DNA of 40,859 nucleotides. It comes from Cerina litoralis (lineage in GTDB: Bacteria > Bacteroidota > Bacteroidia > Flavobacteriales > Flavobacteriaceae). Location of the stretch: positions 1-40,859 of the forward strand of contig JAIRBC010000032.1 in assembly GCA_022008415.1 (NCBI GenBank), in the 5' to 3' direction. Position numbers and translations under genes: made by a program. Positions 26,888 through 35,503 of this stretch are shown in pieces (position 1 is the stretch's first letter; every line of letters starts with the position of its first letter). Below the pieces are notes generated by a model, which worked only from the letters and a program-made list of their open reading frames with translations, was not told the DNA's origin and did not search any database.

Positions 26888-28486
26888 TTAAACATTTCCA
26901 AGGAAAAGATACAAAATAATGGTGACTGCTACCAAAAAGAAACTAAAGGTTTTGGCATATTTCCATGGCTTTAGATCCAATACTCCGGCATCTTGCATTT
27001 TAAAGCGGGGCTCTTTTGGGAGGGCCCAGGAGGCCAGATGCATAATAATGAGGTTCAGAACAAATTCTATTCCCCAAATATGAACAAAATGTAAGTTTAC
27101 CTTGAACGCAAAATAGGTGAGGATATAAAAAAGCAACCCGAACAACAGTCCTATTTTAGCCCCGGCGGCGGACACCTTTGGAAAGAGAAAACCAGCGATA
27201 ATGACACTGGCGATGGGAATAAAGAAGATACCGTTCAATTGCTGCAATAACTGGTACAGCCCTTCCGGGGCATTGGCAACGTAAGGTGCAATACCAATTG
27301 CAAATATGGCGAGCAGGGCAGAGGTCCACTTGCCCATGACGACCAATTTTTTGTCGCTCGCGTCCTTCTGCAGATATTTTTTAAATATATCAAGGCTAAA
27401 GACGGTGGCGGCCGAGTTAAGGGTGCTGTTAAAAGTGGTCAGGATGGCACCCATCATCACGGCAACAAAGAATCCGGTAAGCCACTGTGGGAGTACCATC
27501 TTTACCAATTTGGGATACACCGTATCCGGATTTCCGTACAGGGACTCCCCAAAATAATAGAAACCAATAAGACCAGGCAGAACAATGATAAGAGGCACTA
27601 AAATTTTAAGCGCTCCCGTATAGAGCAGTCCCTTTTGTGCCTCTTTTAAATTGACGGCGCCAAATACACGTTGAATGATGGATTGGTGCATGCACCAAAA
27701 ATAGATCTGGTTTACCATCAGCCCGGTGAACAATACTTCGAAAGGAAGAATGGCCGACCGTGCACCTGGGCCTACCCCCGATTCCCGACTTATTATATTA
27801 AATTTTTCCGGGGCATTATCAAAGACCTTACCGAGACCGGTCAACACGTTGCCATCGCCAATGCCTATTAAGGCCAGGATGGGTACCATTAGCCCAGCTA
27901 CCAACAACCCAAACCCATTGATGGTATCGGTATAGGCCACCATTTTGAGTCCGCCAAAAATTGCATAAGCGGCACCAATGGTGCCCACAATTAGAATGGT
28001 GACCCATATACCTTCCCGTTGACTTATGTTCAGCATTTCGGAAATCCCGAATATGGCCTCAATGTTTAAAGCACCGGTATAAAGGACTATGGGCAGTAGG
28101 GTAGCAACGAAGGATATGATAAGCAGCAACGCCACTAGGGTGCGGGTAAGGCCATCAAATCTCTTTTCCAGAAATTCGGGAATGGTTGTCAGCCCCATCT
28201 TTAGGTATCGGGGGGCAAAATAGAGGGCAGCGACGACCAGGGCCAGGGCGGAGGTTACCTCCCAAGCTATGATGATAGCCCCATTTTTGTAGGACGACCC
28301 GTTCATCCCCACCAAGTGTTCCGTAGAAATGTTGGTCAATAATAAGGAACCGGCAATGATGACACCCGTTAAGGACCTTCCGCCTAGGAAGTATCCCTCC
28401 CGGGTATTTAATTGGTCACGGCGTAGTTTCCATGTGGCATAAAATGCTACAAAACCTGTAAATAATAAGAAGGTAATAAAGGTCAT
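26888..28486 (-). CDS. SSS-family sodium:solute symporter (probable inositol uptake)
   Basis: The 532-residue membrane protein has about 14 hydrophobic helices and the SSS/SLC5 signatures: FLGGRSLTGVIIAGSLLLTN near the N-terminus, WEVTSALALVVAALYFAP, and AYAIFGGLKMVAYTDTING around residues 170-190. It couples Na+ influx to solute import across the inner membrane. Specificity for inositol is inferred only from tight coupling (2 bp) to the inositol oxygenase gene. It starts 36 bp after the upstream esterase gene. Confidence 0.92.
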   Translation of the reverse strand: MTFITFLLFTGFVAFYATWKLRRDQLNTREGYFLGGRSLTGVIIAGSLLLTNISTEHLVGMNGSSYKNGAIIIAWEVTSALALVVAALYFAPRYLKMGLTTIPEFLEKRFDGLTRTLVALLLIISFVATLLPIVLYTGALNIEAIFGISEMLNISQREGIWVTILIVGTIGAAYAIFGGLKMVAYTDTINGFGLLVAGLMVPILALIGIGDGNVLTGLGKVFDNAPEKFNIISRESGVGPGARSAILPFEVLFTGLMVNQIYFWCMHQSIIQRVFGAVNLKEAQKGLLYTGALKILVPLIIVLPGLIGFYYFGESLYGNPDTVYPKLVKMVLPQWLTGFFVAVMMGAILTTFNSTLNSAATVFSLDIFKKYLQKDASDKKLVVMGKWTSALLAIFAIGIAPYVANAPEGLYQLLQQLNGIFFIPIASVIIAGFLFPKVSAAGAKIGLLFGLLFYILTYFAFKVNLHFVHIWGIEFVLNLIIMHLASWALPKEPRFKMQDAGVLDLKPWKYAKTFSFFLVAVTIILYLFLGNV

Positions 28487-28522
28487 TGACCTGTGGTGTG
28501 GTTAGCGGTTATTTTTAAAAAA

Positions 28523-29386
28523 CTAGTATTGATGAAAGGCGTCCGAAACAAACCCTAGCACTTTGGGCAGTGATTCCCGCCAGTACGTCCAGCTATGGTG
28601 ACCTTCCCTCACCCGGTATTCATGGGGAACTTCTTTTTTCCGCAGGGCGATATGCACCAAACTGTTGCCTTCGTATAAAAAATCGTCGTCCCCGCAGTCG
28701 ATGTACCAACGGACCGACTTGAGTTGGTCCTGGGTCATTTTATCGATGAGGGAAAGGGCGTTGTGCCGATCGTAGTAGGGTTGTAGGTCTTTGGTGGAAT
28801 AACTTACTTTATTCCTTTCCAATCTTTTTTTGAGTTCGTCCACGGAAAGGGGCCCAACATAAGCACTAAGCGGACAGGCGGATGAAAACAGTTCGGGATG
28901 GTGCAGGGCGTACATAAACGAACCGCCGCCACCCATGGAAAGTCCGGCTACGGCCCTATACCGTTTATCGCTTTTTATGCGATAGGTTTTTTCCACGTAG
29001 GGCATTAGCTCCTTAAAAAAGAAATCCTCGTAATTCCAATCCCCTTTTATGCTGTTAAAATAGCCCCTTTGTCCCGTGTCGGCATCGGGCATAACAATGA
29101 TCATCGGGGTGGCCGTACCGTCTTTTATGGCGTTATCCGTTATCCGAAGTACTTCCCCAAATTGTACCCATCCGGTTTGGTCGTCCCCGGCCCCATGCAA
29201 CAAATATAGCACGGGATAACTGCGTTGGGAAGTATCGTAATCCGGGGGAAGGTAAAGGGCGTACTTCCGTTCACTTTTTAGAATGTCGCTCTTTAGGGTA
29301 AGGTTGTCGAAGACCTTTCCGGTTTGGGCTTTAGAGGGGAAGGTCAAAAAAATGGAAAAGCTTACGAGCAGGAGAATGTTTTTCAT
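28523..29386 (-). CDS. Secreted esterase (esterase-D/feruloyl esterase type)
   Basis: Starting at the ATG at 29386 the protein has 287 residues and a clean signal peptide (MKNILLLVSFSIFLTFPSKAQ). The longer frame from 29458 only adds a polar tail before it. The nucleophile lies in GLSMGGGGS, the acid in DCGDDDF and the His in GHHSWTYW. Layout and motifs match the esterase family of FrsA/Fes/feruloyl-esterase-like enzymes. It precedes the inositol symporter by 36 bp and may release an inositol-type or ester-linked substrate; this is inference. Confidence 0.87.
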   Translation of the reverse strand: MKNILLLVSFSIFLTFPSKAQTGKVFDNLTLKSDILKSERKYALYLPPDYDTSQRSYPVLYLLHGAGDDQTGWVQFGEVLRITDNAIKDGTATPMIIVMPDADTGQRGYFNSIKGDWNYEDFFFKELMPYVEKTYRIKSDKRYRAVAGLSMGGGGSFMYALHHPELFSSACPLSAYVGPLSVDELKKRLERNKVSYSTKDLQPYYDRHNALSLIDKMTQDQLKSVRWYIDCGDDDFLYEGNSLVHIALRKKEVPHEYRVREGHHSWTYWRESLPKVLGFVSDAFHQY

Positions 29387-29532
29387 GGTGTAAACTATTT
29401 TGTAAAGGGTTTGGTTTGGAACCTGATTGGGTTTAGTTGTAAATAGCGAATGGTACAATTTATGAAATTATTCTTTAGGTTGATCAACTCACTGCTTTAC
29501 CTCTAAAATCAACAATATAAGGAAAAGTACCA

Positions 29533-30165
29533 TTACTCCTTCATAGACCCCAACTCCTGTTGTTGCAGATAGTTCAGTGCATTGGGCCCTTCGTTGAACA
29601 GCAGATCTAAAATACTGGTATTTTTTATAAAACCGTGCCTATCGCCGAAAACTTGGACGTAGTTTTCCTGTACCGTGGGAATATCTTTTTTTGCGTTGAC
29701 CAAAAATCGGCAATCCTGTTTGCCTTTGGGCTCTTTTTCGAAGGTTGAGGTCTTTGCTTCGGGCATATCCATTTGAAGCAATTCACAGACATTGGATATG
29801 GTATGAAGGTTAAAATCCAATAGAAATTTATGCGGTTTTCCGTAAAGCGGGGCCAGATCGTCCTCGTAGAATTCAAAAAATGGGGAAGTTCGATATGCGG
29901 TTTGAAGGGTACGCCAGTGGTTCCGTTGCCAGGGATAAGCGTTGTCTACCAAAACCTCCTTATATTTTTGTCGGCCATGGTCGCCGCCCACGTGTTTTAT
30001 TGGGATATTGAGAAGATGCCTTCCTTTGTCCGTACAGATGTAGCAGCGGTTGCGGTAGGTCTGTTTTTGATAGTTGTCCTCCATCTCCCAACAGACTTCG
30101 TTTTGGGCAATGACCGCAAATGTTACGATATTGGGGAAGTAGGTAGGGTGGAGGAGGAGCCTCAT
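29533..30165 (-). CDS. WbqC-family protein
   Basis: The 210-residue cytoplasmic protein shows the WbqC pattern: MRLLLHPTYFPNIVTFAVIAQNE, then GRHLLNIPIKH, AYPWQRNHWRTLQTAYRTSPFFEFYEDDL and a C-terminal PNALNYL. The family is often linked to cell-surface polysaccharide genes, but the reaction is not established. Here it lies at the end of the parA-parB-DUF5683-dapB-lepB block, its usual place in Flavobacteriaceae, 147 bp after lepB. Confidence 0.9.
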   Translation of the reverse strand: MRLLLHPTYFPNIVTFAVIAQNEVCWEMEDNYQKQTYRNRCYICTDKGRHLLNIPIKHVGGDHGRQKYKEVLVDNAYPWQRNHWRTLQTAYRTSPFFEFYEDDLAPLYGKPHKFLLDFNLHTISNVCELLQMDMPEAKTSTFEKEPKGKQDCRFLVNAKKDIPTVQENYVQVFGDRHGFIKNTSILDLLFNEGPNALNYLQQQELGSMKE

Positions 30166-30269
30166 GGGCGTGCTGTTTACAGTTTATGTTTTTAGGGTTC
30201 TAAAAGTTCAAACTAAAGTATCAAGTTCAAGTTCAAAGATGGTTTATGAGTTTAGTTTTTTATTTTTAG

Positions 30270-30297
30270 CCATTAACCATTAACCATTAACCATTAG
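30270..30297. repeat. CCATTAA heptamer tandem repeat
   Basis: Three exact CCATTAA units are followed by one ending in G. It lies between wbqC and lepB in an AT-rich gap. The unit is the same length as the TTTGCCC array at 91 but differs in sequence. Confidence 0.8.
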
Positions 30298-30312
30298 TCA
30301 TCAACCAAAAAA

Positions 30313-32016
30313 CTACTGCCCACTACCTTTCCTCTTCCTTTTTCTTAAAAAATCAAAGGCGAACCAAGCGGCCAATACGATCAAGAAGTATTTAAAGTAC
30401 GACCGTGGTTCCCCATCCCCACCAACGGTGGTAAAGACCCGGTCCCAGCGTACTTTCCAATTGCTGAGGCCTTCCGTGAAATGATCGATGCTCATCCAAA
30501 TAAAGATAGGTTTGCCAACGACGTGGTTTTCCGGCACATAGCCCCAAAAACGGCTGTCCTCGGAGTTGTCGCGGTTGTCTCCCATCATCCAGTAATAATC
30601 CTGTTTAAAGGTATACGTGTCCGTCGGCTTGCCGTTGATGCTAATTTGATCGCCGGTAACACCCAAGGTGTTTCCTTCGTATTCCTTGATGATCTTTTTA
30701 TAGTAGGGCAGTACATCCAGGTTTAGGGCGACGGTTTGTCCCTCTTTGGGAATATAGATGGGTCCAAAGTTATCAGGTGTTCCTGGATGTTCTATACTTT
30801 GGGGGAAAACCCTTGTTTCCGGTCTGGTGTAACTAAATTTTTCTATGGAAACGATATCATCCTTTCCAGTAAATAGTTTGGCCTCTTGTTCGGTCATGTT
30901 AAAAAGCGCCATGCTATCCACAGAAGTAGCGTTTAGGTAATCTGCTACCCTTTTATCTCCAATGCTACCGGTGTAATAGACGTAGGTGGAATCTTCCTTT
31001 ATCCTATCCAGGTCGGTTCCTTTTATTATCAATTCCTCGGCCTTGTCTTTTTTTAGTGATTCTTGGGGTATACGGAACACATAGCCTGAAAAATTTTTGG
31101 TTCCCAATAGTTGTAGTGCAGGGGAATTTCTAATATTTCCCTTCGTGGCCACCGTATGGTACCATTCGGGGCGTGCCCGGTCCGGTAAAACGTTTTTCTT
31201 CCCGTTGATATGGACGTAGCCATCTACGATGGAGAGGGAATCCCCGGGAAGGCCCACACAGCGTTTGACGTAGTTCGATTTTTTGTCGATAGGTTTGTGG
31301 ACTCCCTTTTCCCGTACAAAGAACTGCCTGACCGTATCCGCTGGCCAACTAAAGACCACGATGTCGTTTCGTTTGATCTTTTGGAATCCGGGCAGTCGTA
31401 AATAGGGGAGTTGTGGTTTGTTGAGATATGATTTTATCTTTAGCAATGGCAAGGTGTCGTGCACCATGGGAGCCGCAATGGTGGTCATTGGTACCCTTGC
31501 GCCATAGTTGAACTTGCTAACGAATAGGAAATCCCCGATCAGCAAGGTTTTCTCCAGGGAACCGGTCGGAATCACGTAGGGTTGTATAAAATAGGTATGG
31601 ACCAAGGTTGCCGCGACCACGGCAAAAACGATGGAACTTACCCATTCCCCCAAAACCGTTTTTGGATGGGTGCTTCGGTCCTTAATATACGTGACATCCT
31701 GAGTGTAGTTGATGTAGTAAATATATAAGCCCAAGGTAAGGATAACGAGCCAAGTATCTACCAAGGTGTTCTTTCCAAAACTACGGATGGTCTCCACCCA
31801 AATCACGGGGAACATCAGCAGGTTGATAATGGGGATAAAGAGTAGGACCACCCACCACTTGGGCCTGTTTATAATTTGCATCAGCACCACGGCATTGTAA
31901 ATGGGGACGGCGGCTTCCCAAGCTTTCCTTCCCGCTTTTACGTATAACTTCCATGTCCCCAAAAAATGGATGACCTGTATTGCCAAAATAAATATGATCC
32001 ACTGCGTACCGTTCAT
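30313..32016 (-). CDS. lepB: Signal peptidase I
   Basis: This 567-residue inner-membrane peptidase cleaves signal peptides of exported proteins. Several N-terminal membrane helices (about residues 5-20, 55-75, 90-105 and 125-145) precede the catalytic Ser153 in PTGSLEKT. The general base is Lys251 in YVKRCVGLPGD. The C-terminal box DNRDNSEDSRFWGYVP is intact. A stretch of more than 200 residues between the Lys region and the final box makes it about twice the E. coli length; long LepB proteins are usual in Bacteroidota. One more helix and a basic tail (RKRKRKGSG) end it. It lies 159 bp downstream of dapB. Confidence 0.95.
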   Translation of the reverse strand: MNGTQWIIFILAIQVIHFLGTWKLYVKAGRKAWEAAVPIYNAVVLMQIINRPKWWVVLLFIPIINLLMFPVIWVETIRSFGKNTLVDTWLVILTLGLYIYYINYTQDVTYIKDRSTHPKTVLGEWVSSIVFAVVAATLVHTYFIQPYVIPTGSLEKTLLIGDFLFVSKFNYGARVPMTTIAAPMVHDTLPLLKIKSYLNKPQLPYLRLPGFQKIKRNDIVVFSWPADTVRQFFVREKGVHKPIDKKSNYVKRCVGLPGDSLSIVDGYVHINGKKNVLPDRARPEWYHTVATKGNIRNSPALQLLGTKNFSGYVFRIPQESLKKDKAEELIIKGTDLDRIKEDSTYVYYTGSIGDKRVADYLNATSVDSMALFNMTEQEAKLFTGKDDIVSIEKFSYTRPETRVFPQSIEHPGTPDNFGPIYIPKEGQTVALNLDVLPYYKKIIKEYEGNTLGVTGDQISINGKPTDTYTFKQDYYWMMGDNRDNSEDSRFWGYVPENHVVGKPIFIWMSIDHFTEGLSNWKVRWDRVFTTVGGDGEPRSYFKYFLIVLAAWFAFDFLRKRKRKGSGQ

Positions 32017-32030
32017 TGTTTGCTATTTTC

Positions 32031-32093
32031 ATTCCCGTGATTGCGGGAATCTGGTTTGGTTTTATGCTTTATGTGGTTTATGTAGAGACGCAA
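32031..32093. repeat. ATTCCCG hairpin and TGTAGAGACGCAA copy upstream of lepB
   Basis: ATTCCCG (32031-32037) pairs with CGGGAAT (32044-32050), 14 bp before the lepB ATG on the minus strand. A 13-nt TGTAGAGACGCAA at 32081-32093 repeats the element at 16501 but lacks a good second arm. Both lie in the 159-bp gap between dapB and lepB. Confidence 0.7.
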
Positions 32094-32175
32094 TGCTTTT
32101 CTTCTCTACTACGATTATCGACTATCGCTTACGGAGCTGCAAATAAGTGTTTTTATGTCAAAAATGTAGCCTTCC

Positions 32176-32883
32176 TTAACCAAGGTTTAACACATCTTTC
32201 ATAGTAAAGACCCCTTTTTTTCCGATAATCCATTCGGCCGCGACCACTGCCCCTAGCGCGAAACCTTCCCTGCTATGGGCGGTATGTTTAATTTCGATAT
32301 CGTCCACTTTACTCGTATACGTAATGGTATGGGTACCCGGCACATCGTCGATTCGTTTGGCCACAATAGGGATTTCACCTTCCCCGACCGTGTCTAGTTT
32401 CCAGCCTTGATACCCGGTATTTTTTATGATTCCTTCTGCCAAAGTGATGGCCGTACCGCTGGGAGCGTCCAATTTTTGGGTATGGTGGATTTCTTCCATC
32501 GAAACACGATACTGATTAAGATTTTGCATCATTTTGGCCAGATATGCGTTGAGTTCAAAAAAGACATTGACCCCCAAACTGTAGTTGGAAGCGTAGATAA
32601 AAGCTCCATTTTTCTCTTTGCAAAGAGCCACCGCGTTGTCAAAATCCTTCAACCAACCCGTAGTCCCGCAGATTATGGGAACCTTGTGTTCCAAACATTG
32701 TTGAATATTTTCAAAAGCTGCCGACGGTTGACTAAAATCTATGGCAACGTCCATTCGGGAGAAATCTATTTCTGTGGTGTCTATATCAATCTTGGCTACG
32801 ATGGTATGGTTTCGTCCCAAAGCGATCTGCTCGATCATCTTCCCCATTTTTCCGTATCCGAACAAGGCTATGTTCATATTCAT
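32176..32883 (-). CDS. dapB: 4-hydroxy-tetrahydrodipicolinate reductase
   Basis: The 235-residue cytoplasmic enzyme reduces the dihydrodipicolinate precursor with NAD(P)H in lysine and diaminopimelate synthesis. The Rossmann motif is ALFGYGKMGKMIE at the N-terminus, CGTTGWL binds near the cofactor, and the catalytic His and Lys are in EIHHTQKLDAPSGTAI. The start at 32883 is followed by a second in-frame ATG at 32877; either could serve. It is the fourth gene of the parA-parB-DUF5683-dapB run. Confidence 0.96.
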   Translation of the reverse strand: MNMNIALFGYGKMGKMIEQIALGRNHTIVAKIDIDTTEIDFSRMDVAIDFSQPSAAFENIQQCLEHKVPIICGTTGWLKDFDNAVALCKEKNGAFIYASNYSLGVNVFFELNAYLAKMMQNLNQYRVSMEEIHHTQKLDAPSGTAITLAEGIIKNTGYQGWKLDTVGEGEIPIVAKRIDDVPGTHTITYTSKVDDIEIKHTAHSREGFALGAVVAAEWIIGKKGVFTMKDVLNLG

Positions 32884-32898
32884 TATGCTTTTATTTCA

Positions 32899-32918
32899 TC
32901 CCCGTGGAGACGGGAATC
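32899..32918. repeat. CCCGT/ACGGG hairpin upstream of dapB
   Basis: CCCGT (32901-32905) pairs with ACGGG (32910-32914). Read on the minus strand, it begins AGATTCCCG and ends CACGGGGATGAAAT, closely matching the element in front of lepB. It is at nearly the same distance from its start codon. Confidence 0.6.
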
Positions 32919-32950
32919 TAAATTAGTATTCTTATTTTTCTAATATCTAA

Positions 32951-33604
32951 CTAAAACTTAACCTTTAGCCCCAGACCATAATTTACGTTTGTAGTTATTG
33001 GGTCCTGCGTCAGGTACGGCATTATGCGCATATCCATGCTAAGATCGTCACTGACATTAAATTGTTTTAGGTGCGCGTCTACATTGGCGTCTACAATGTT
33101 CAGGGCATAGAGTCCAATGGTAATCAAGAGCGATAGGTCTCTATCTTTTTGATACCTTTCTTGGGCATCTTGGAGCGCTTGATCGGACAAGTCGGGATTT
33201 CCGGGATCGATACCACTATTGTTGAGGTCGTAGAACTCATCGGTGGTAAAACCCGCTAACCTACTTTTATAGGCAGTACGATATCTATTATATAAGTTGT
33301 TGTTGAAGGTGTATGCATAGATGCCGGTTCCAATGGCTGCATAGACGATGGGGACCTTCCAATAACGTTTGTTGTAAATTTGACCCAAACCCGGTAGTAC
33401 GGCGGAATAAAAGGCCGCTTTGCTAGGTGCCAGGACGTTAATTTCTTTTTTCTTGATAATTATTGAGTCTTGGACTGCGATTCCCTCCCTTTTAAGATCA
33501 GTTTGGAGGGAGTCCTGTACTTTGGAACCATTTTCTTCCTCTTGGGCATGGGCCGTCAGTGCGAACAGGAAACAAACAAACGACAGTCTTAGGATTTTAT
33601 CCAC
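32951..33604 (-). CDS. DUF5683 exported or membrane protein
   Basis: The 217-residue protein has a signal peptide (MDKILRLSFVCFLFALTAHAQ). A core contains SKAAFYSAVLPGLGQIYNKRYWKVPIVY and a second hydrophobic stretch near residues 155-170, which is the DUF5683 pattern. The GLGQIYNKRYWK motif resembles TM2-type domains. Its start overlaps the parB stop by 8 nt, so it is translationally coupled. Its position between parB and dapB is conserved in Flavobacteriaceae. The role is unknown. Confidence 0.86.
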   Translation of the reverse strand: MDKILRLSFVCFLFALTAHAQEEENGSKVQDSLQTDLKREGIAVQDSIIIKKKEINVLAPSKAAFYSAVLPGLGQIYNKRYWKVPIVYAAIGTGIYAYTFNNNLYNRYRTAYKSRLAGFTTDEFYDLNNSGIDPGNPDLSDQALQDAQERYQKDRDLSLLITIGLYALNIVDANVDAHLKQFNVSDDLSMDMRIMPYLTQDPITTNVNYGLGLKVKF

Positions 33605-34505
33605 CTGTAAGCAATTTTTTTAAGCGCTGGAAATCTTCTTTGGAATGAAAGGGAATGGTTATTTTACCCTTACCTTTCTCGGAGGCTTTAACTTCGACCT
33701 TTGTGGATAAATATTCCGTAATCTTGTCTACGCTGTCCTTCGCAAAGATTGGGGTAACCTCTTTAGTCTTTTCGTTAGGGTTTTTGGAAAGATCCTTGCC
33801 TTCTTGATAGTTTTTTACCGCTTTTTCGGTTTCCCGGACCGACAGGTTATCCCCGACTATTTTTTCATAAAGGTCAATTTGATCTTGTTTTTTATCGATG
33901 TTCACCAGGGCACGACCGTGGCCCATACTCACAAATCCATCGCGAATTCCGGTCTGGATTATCGGATCCAAGCGCAATAAACGAAGATAGTTTGTGATGG
34001 TAGATCTTTTTTTGCCCACCCTGTCGCTAAGTTTTTCCTGCGTCAGTTGGATCTCATCGATCAGTCGCTGATAGGAAAGCGCAATTTCTATGGGATCTAA
34101 GTCCTGCCTTTGGATGTTTTCCACAAGGGCCATCTCCAAGGATTCTTGATCATTGGCGATCCTTATGTAAGCCGGGATGGTCTCCAATCCCACCAATTTG
34201 GAGGCTCTAAATCTTCGTTCCCCCGACACCAATTGGTAGCGGTTAAAGTCCATTTTGCGAACTGTGATCGGCTGAATAACACCCAATTCCCGTATAGAAC
34301 TAGCTAATTCTAACAAAGCCTCGTCGTTAAAATTGGATCGAGGTTGAAAGGGGTTTACTTCAATGGCATTTAGGTCTAGCTCAACAATATGCCCGACCAC
34401 TTTATCGGCATTTTTGTCGGTTGCGGATTGAATATCATTGTTGGGATCTTTCAAAAGTGCGGAAAGTCCCCTGCCCAATGCTTGTTTTTTTGTTGCTTTC
34501 GCCAT
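33597..34505 (-). CDS. parB: Chromosome-partitioning protein ParB
   Basis: This 302-residue DNA-binding CTPase loads at parS sites near the origin and works with ParA in chromosome segregation. The N-terminal ParB/Srx domain carries NPFQPRSNF and the CTP-binding GERRFRA. A central HTH domain follows (LSDRVGKKRSTITNYLRLL), and a C-terminal dimerisation part ends in a Lys-rich tail. Its ATG overlaps the parA TAA by one base (TAATG). I saw no parS-like 16-mer by eye in the window. Confidence 0.96.
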   Translation of the reverse strand: MAKATKKQALGRGLSALLKDPNNDIQSATDKNADKVVGHIVELDLNAIEVNPFQPRSNFNDEALLELASSIRELGVIQPITVRKMDFNRYQLVSGERRFRASKLVGLETIPAYIRIANDQESLEMALVENIQRQDLDPIEIALSYQRLIDEIQLTQEKLSDRVGKKRSTITNYLRLLRLDPIIQTGIRDGFVSMGHGRALVNIDKKQDQIDLYEKIVGDNLSVRETEKAVKNYQEGKDLSKNPNEKTKEVTPIFAKDSVDKITEYLSTKVEVKASEKGKGKITIPFHSKEDFQRLKKLLTGG

Positions 34506-35278
34506 TATACCTTTTCCTTGTTTTTCTTCAATACCTCGTTGGCCAAATTCAGATAATTTGCGGCGCCTTTGCTACTTGCGTCGTACTTTATGATGCTTTC
34601 CCCGTAACTTGGGGCCTCGCTCAATCTCACATTGCGTTGGATGATGGTGTCGAAGACCATATCGCCAAAATGTTTGTTGACCTCTTCCACAACTTGGTTG
34701 GAAAGCCGTAACCTGGAATCGAACATGGTCAACAACATGCCTTCTATATCCAAATCCGGATTGTGGATTTTTTGTACGCTTTTTATGGTGTTTAGCAGTT
34801 TGCCCAATCCTTCCAGAGCGAAATATTCACATTGTATAGGGATCATGACAGAGTCAGCTGCGGTGAGTGCGTTTAAAGTCAGCAATCCCAAGGAAGGTGC
34901 GCAGTCTATGAGAATAAAGTCGTAGGAGTTCCTTAGATCGCCGATGGCTTTTTTCATCATATATTCCCGGTCCTCCTTATCTACCAGCTCTATTTCGATG
35001 GCCACAAGGTCAATGTGGGACGGAATTAGGTCCACATTGGGAGAGGAAGTTTTGATGATCGTTTCTTTGGCAGATTTGGTGTGTTCCAACAATTGGTAAG
35101 TGCCCAATTCAACACGGTCTACATCTATGCCCAATCCTGAGGTTGCATTGGCTTGGGGGTCGGCGTCGATCAACAACACTTTTTTCTCCAGTACACCGAG
35201 CGAGGCAGCTAGATTAACAGTAGTAGTGGTCTTTCCCACCCCACCTTTCTGATTCGCAATCGCAATGATCTTGCCCAT
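34505..35278 (-). CDS. parA: Chromosome-partitioning ATPase ParA
   Basis: This Walker-type ATPase has 257 residues from the ATG at 35278, with the deviant Walker A motif KGGVGKTTT, LLIDADPQANAT and the Walker B region FILIDCAPSLG. It is the typical length of Soj/ParA. A second ATG 9 bp upstream (35287) would add MTI; the shorter start is preferred since family members begin MGKIIAIANQ. It is the first gene of the block running to dapB and lepB. Confidence 0.96.
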   Translation of the reverse strand: MGKIIAIANQKGGVGKTTTTVNLAASLGVLEKKVLLIDADPQANATSGLGIDVDRVELGTYQLLEHTKSAKETIIKTSSPNVDLIPSHIDLVAIEIELVDKEDREYMMKKAIGDLRNSYDFILIDCAPSLGLLTLNALTAADSVMIPIQCEYFALEGLGKLLNTIKSVQKIHNPDLDIEGMLLTMFDSRLRLSNQVVEEVNKHFGDMVFDTIIQRNVRLSEAPSYGESIIKYDASSKGAANYLNLANEVLKKNKEKV

Positions 35279-35503
35279 TATCGTCATAAGTTAGGGGTTA
35301 AAAATACGATTATTTCACCTACCAAAAAATGTATTTTGTTAACACGCAGTGAATAATCGGAATGTTAATGGTTAAATTTGGTTAAAGTTTTTGGGCATTT
35401 TCCTATGCTGGCTATCCTTTAGAAATAAATGTTCCGTGTTTCTGGTATGTATGGTGGGTCCTGGGTCTTTAGATCGTAGTTAGTCATCTTCTTCGATAGC
35501 CTT

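Noticed and set aside
28486-29458. Longer start of the esterase at 29458
   Set aside because: It places 24 polar residues before a standard signal peptide, which would block export.
30270-30297. CRISPR-like array
   Set aside because: The CCATTAA units are 7 nt long and adjacent, with no spacers; no cas genes are present.
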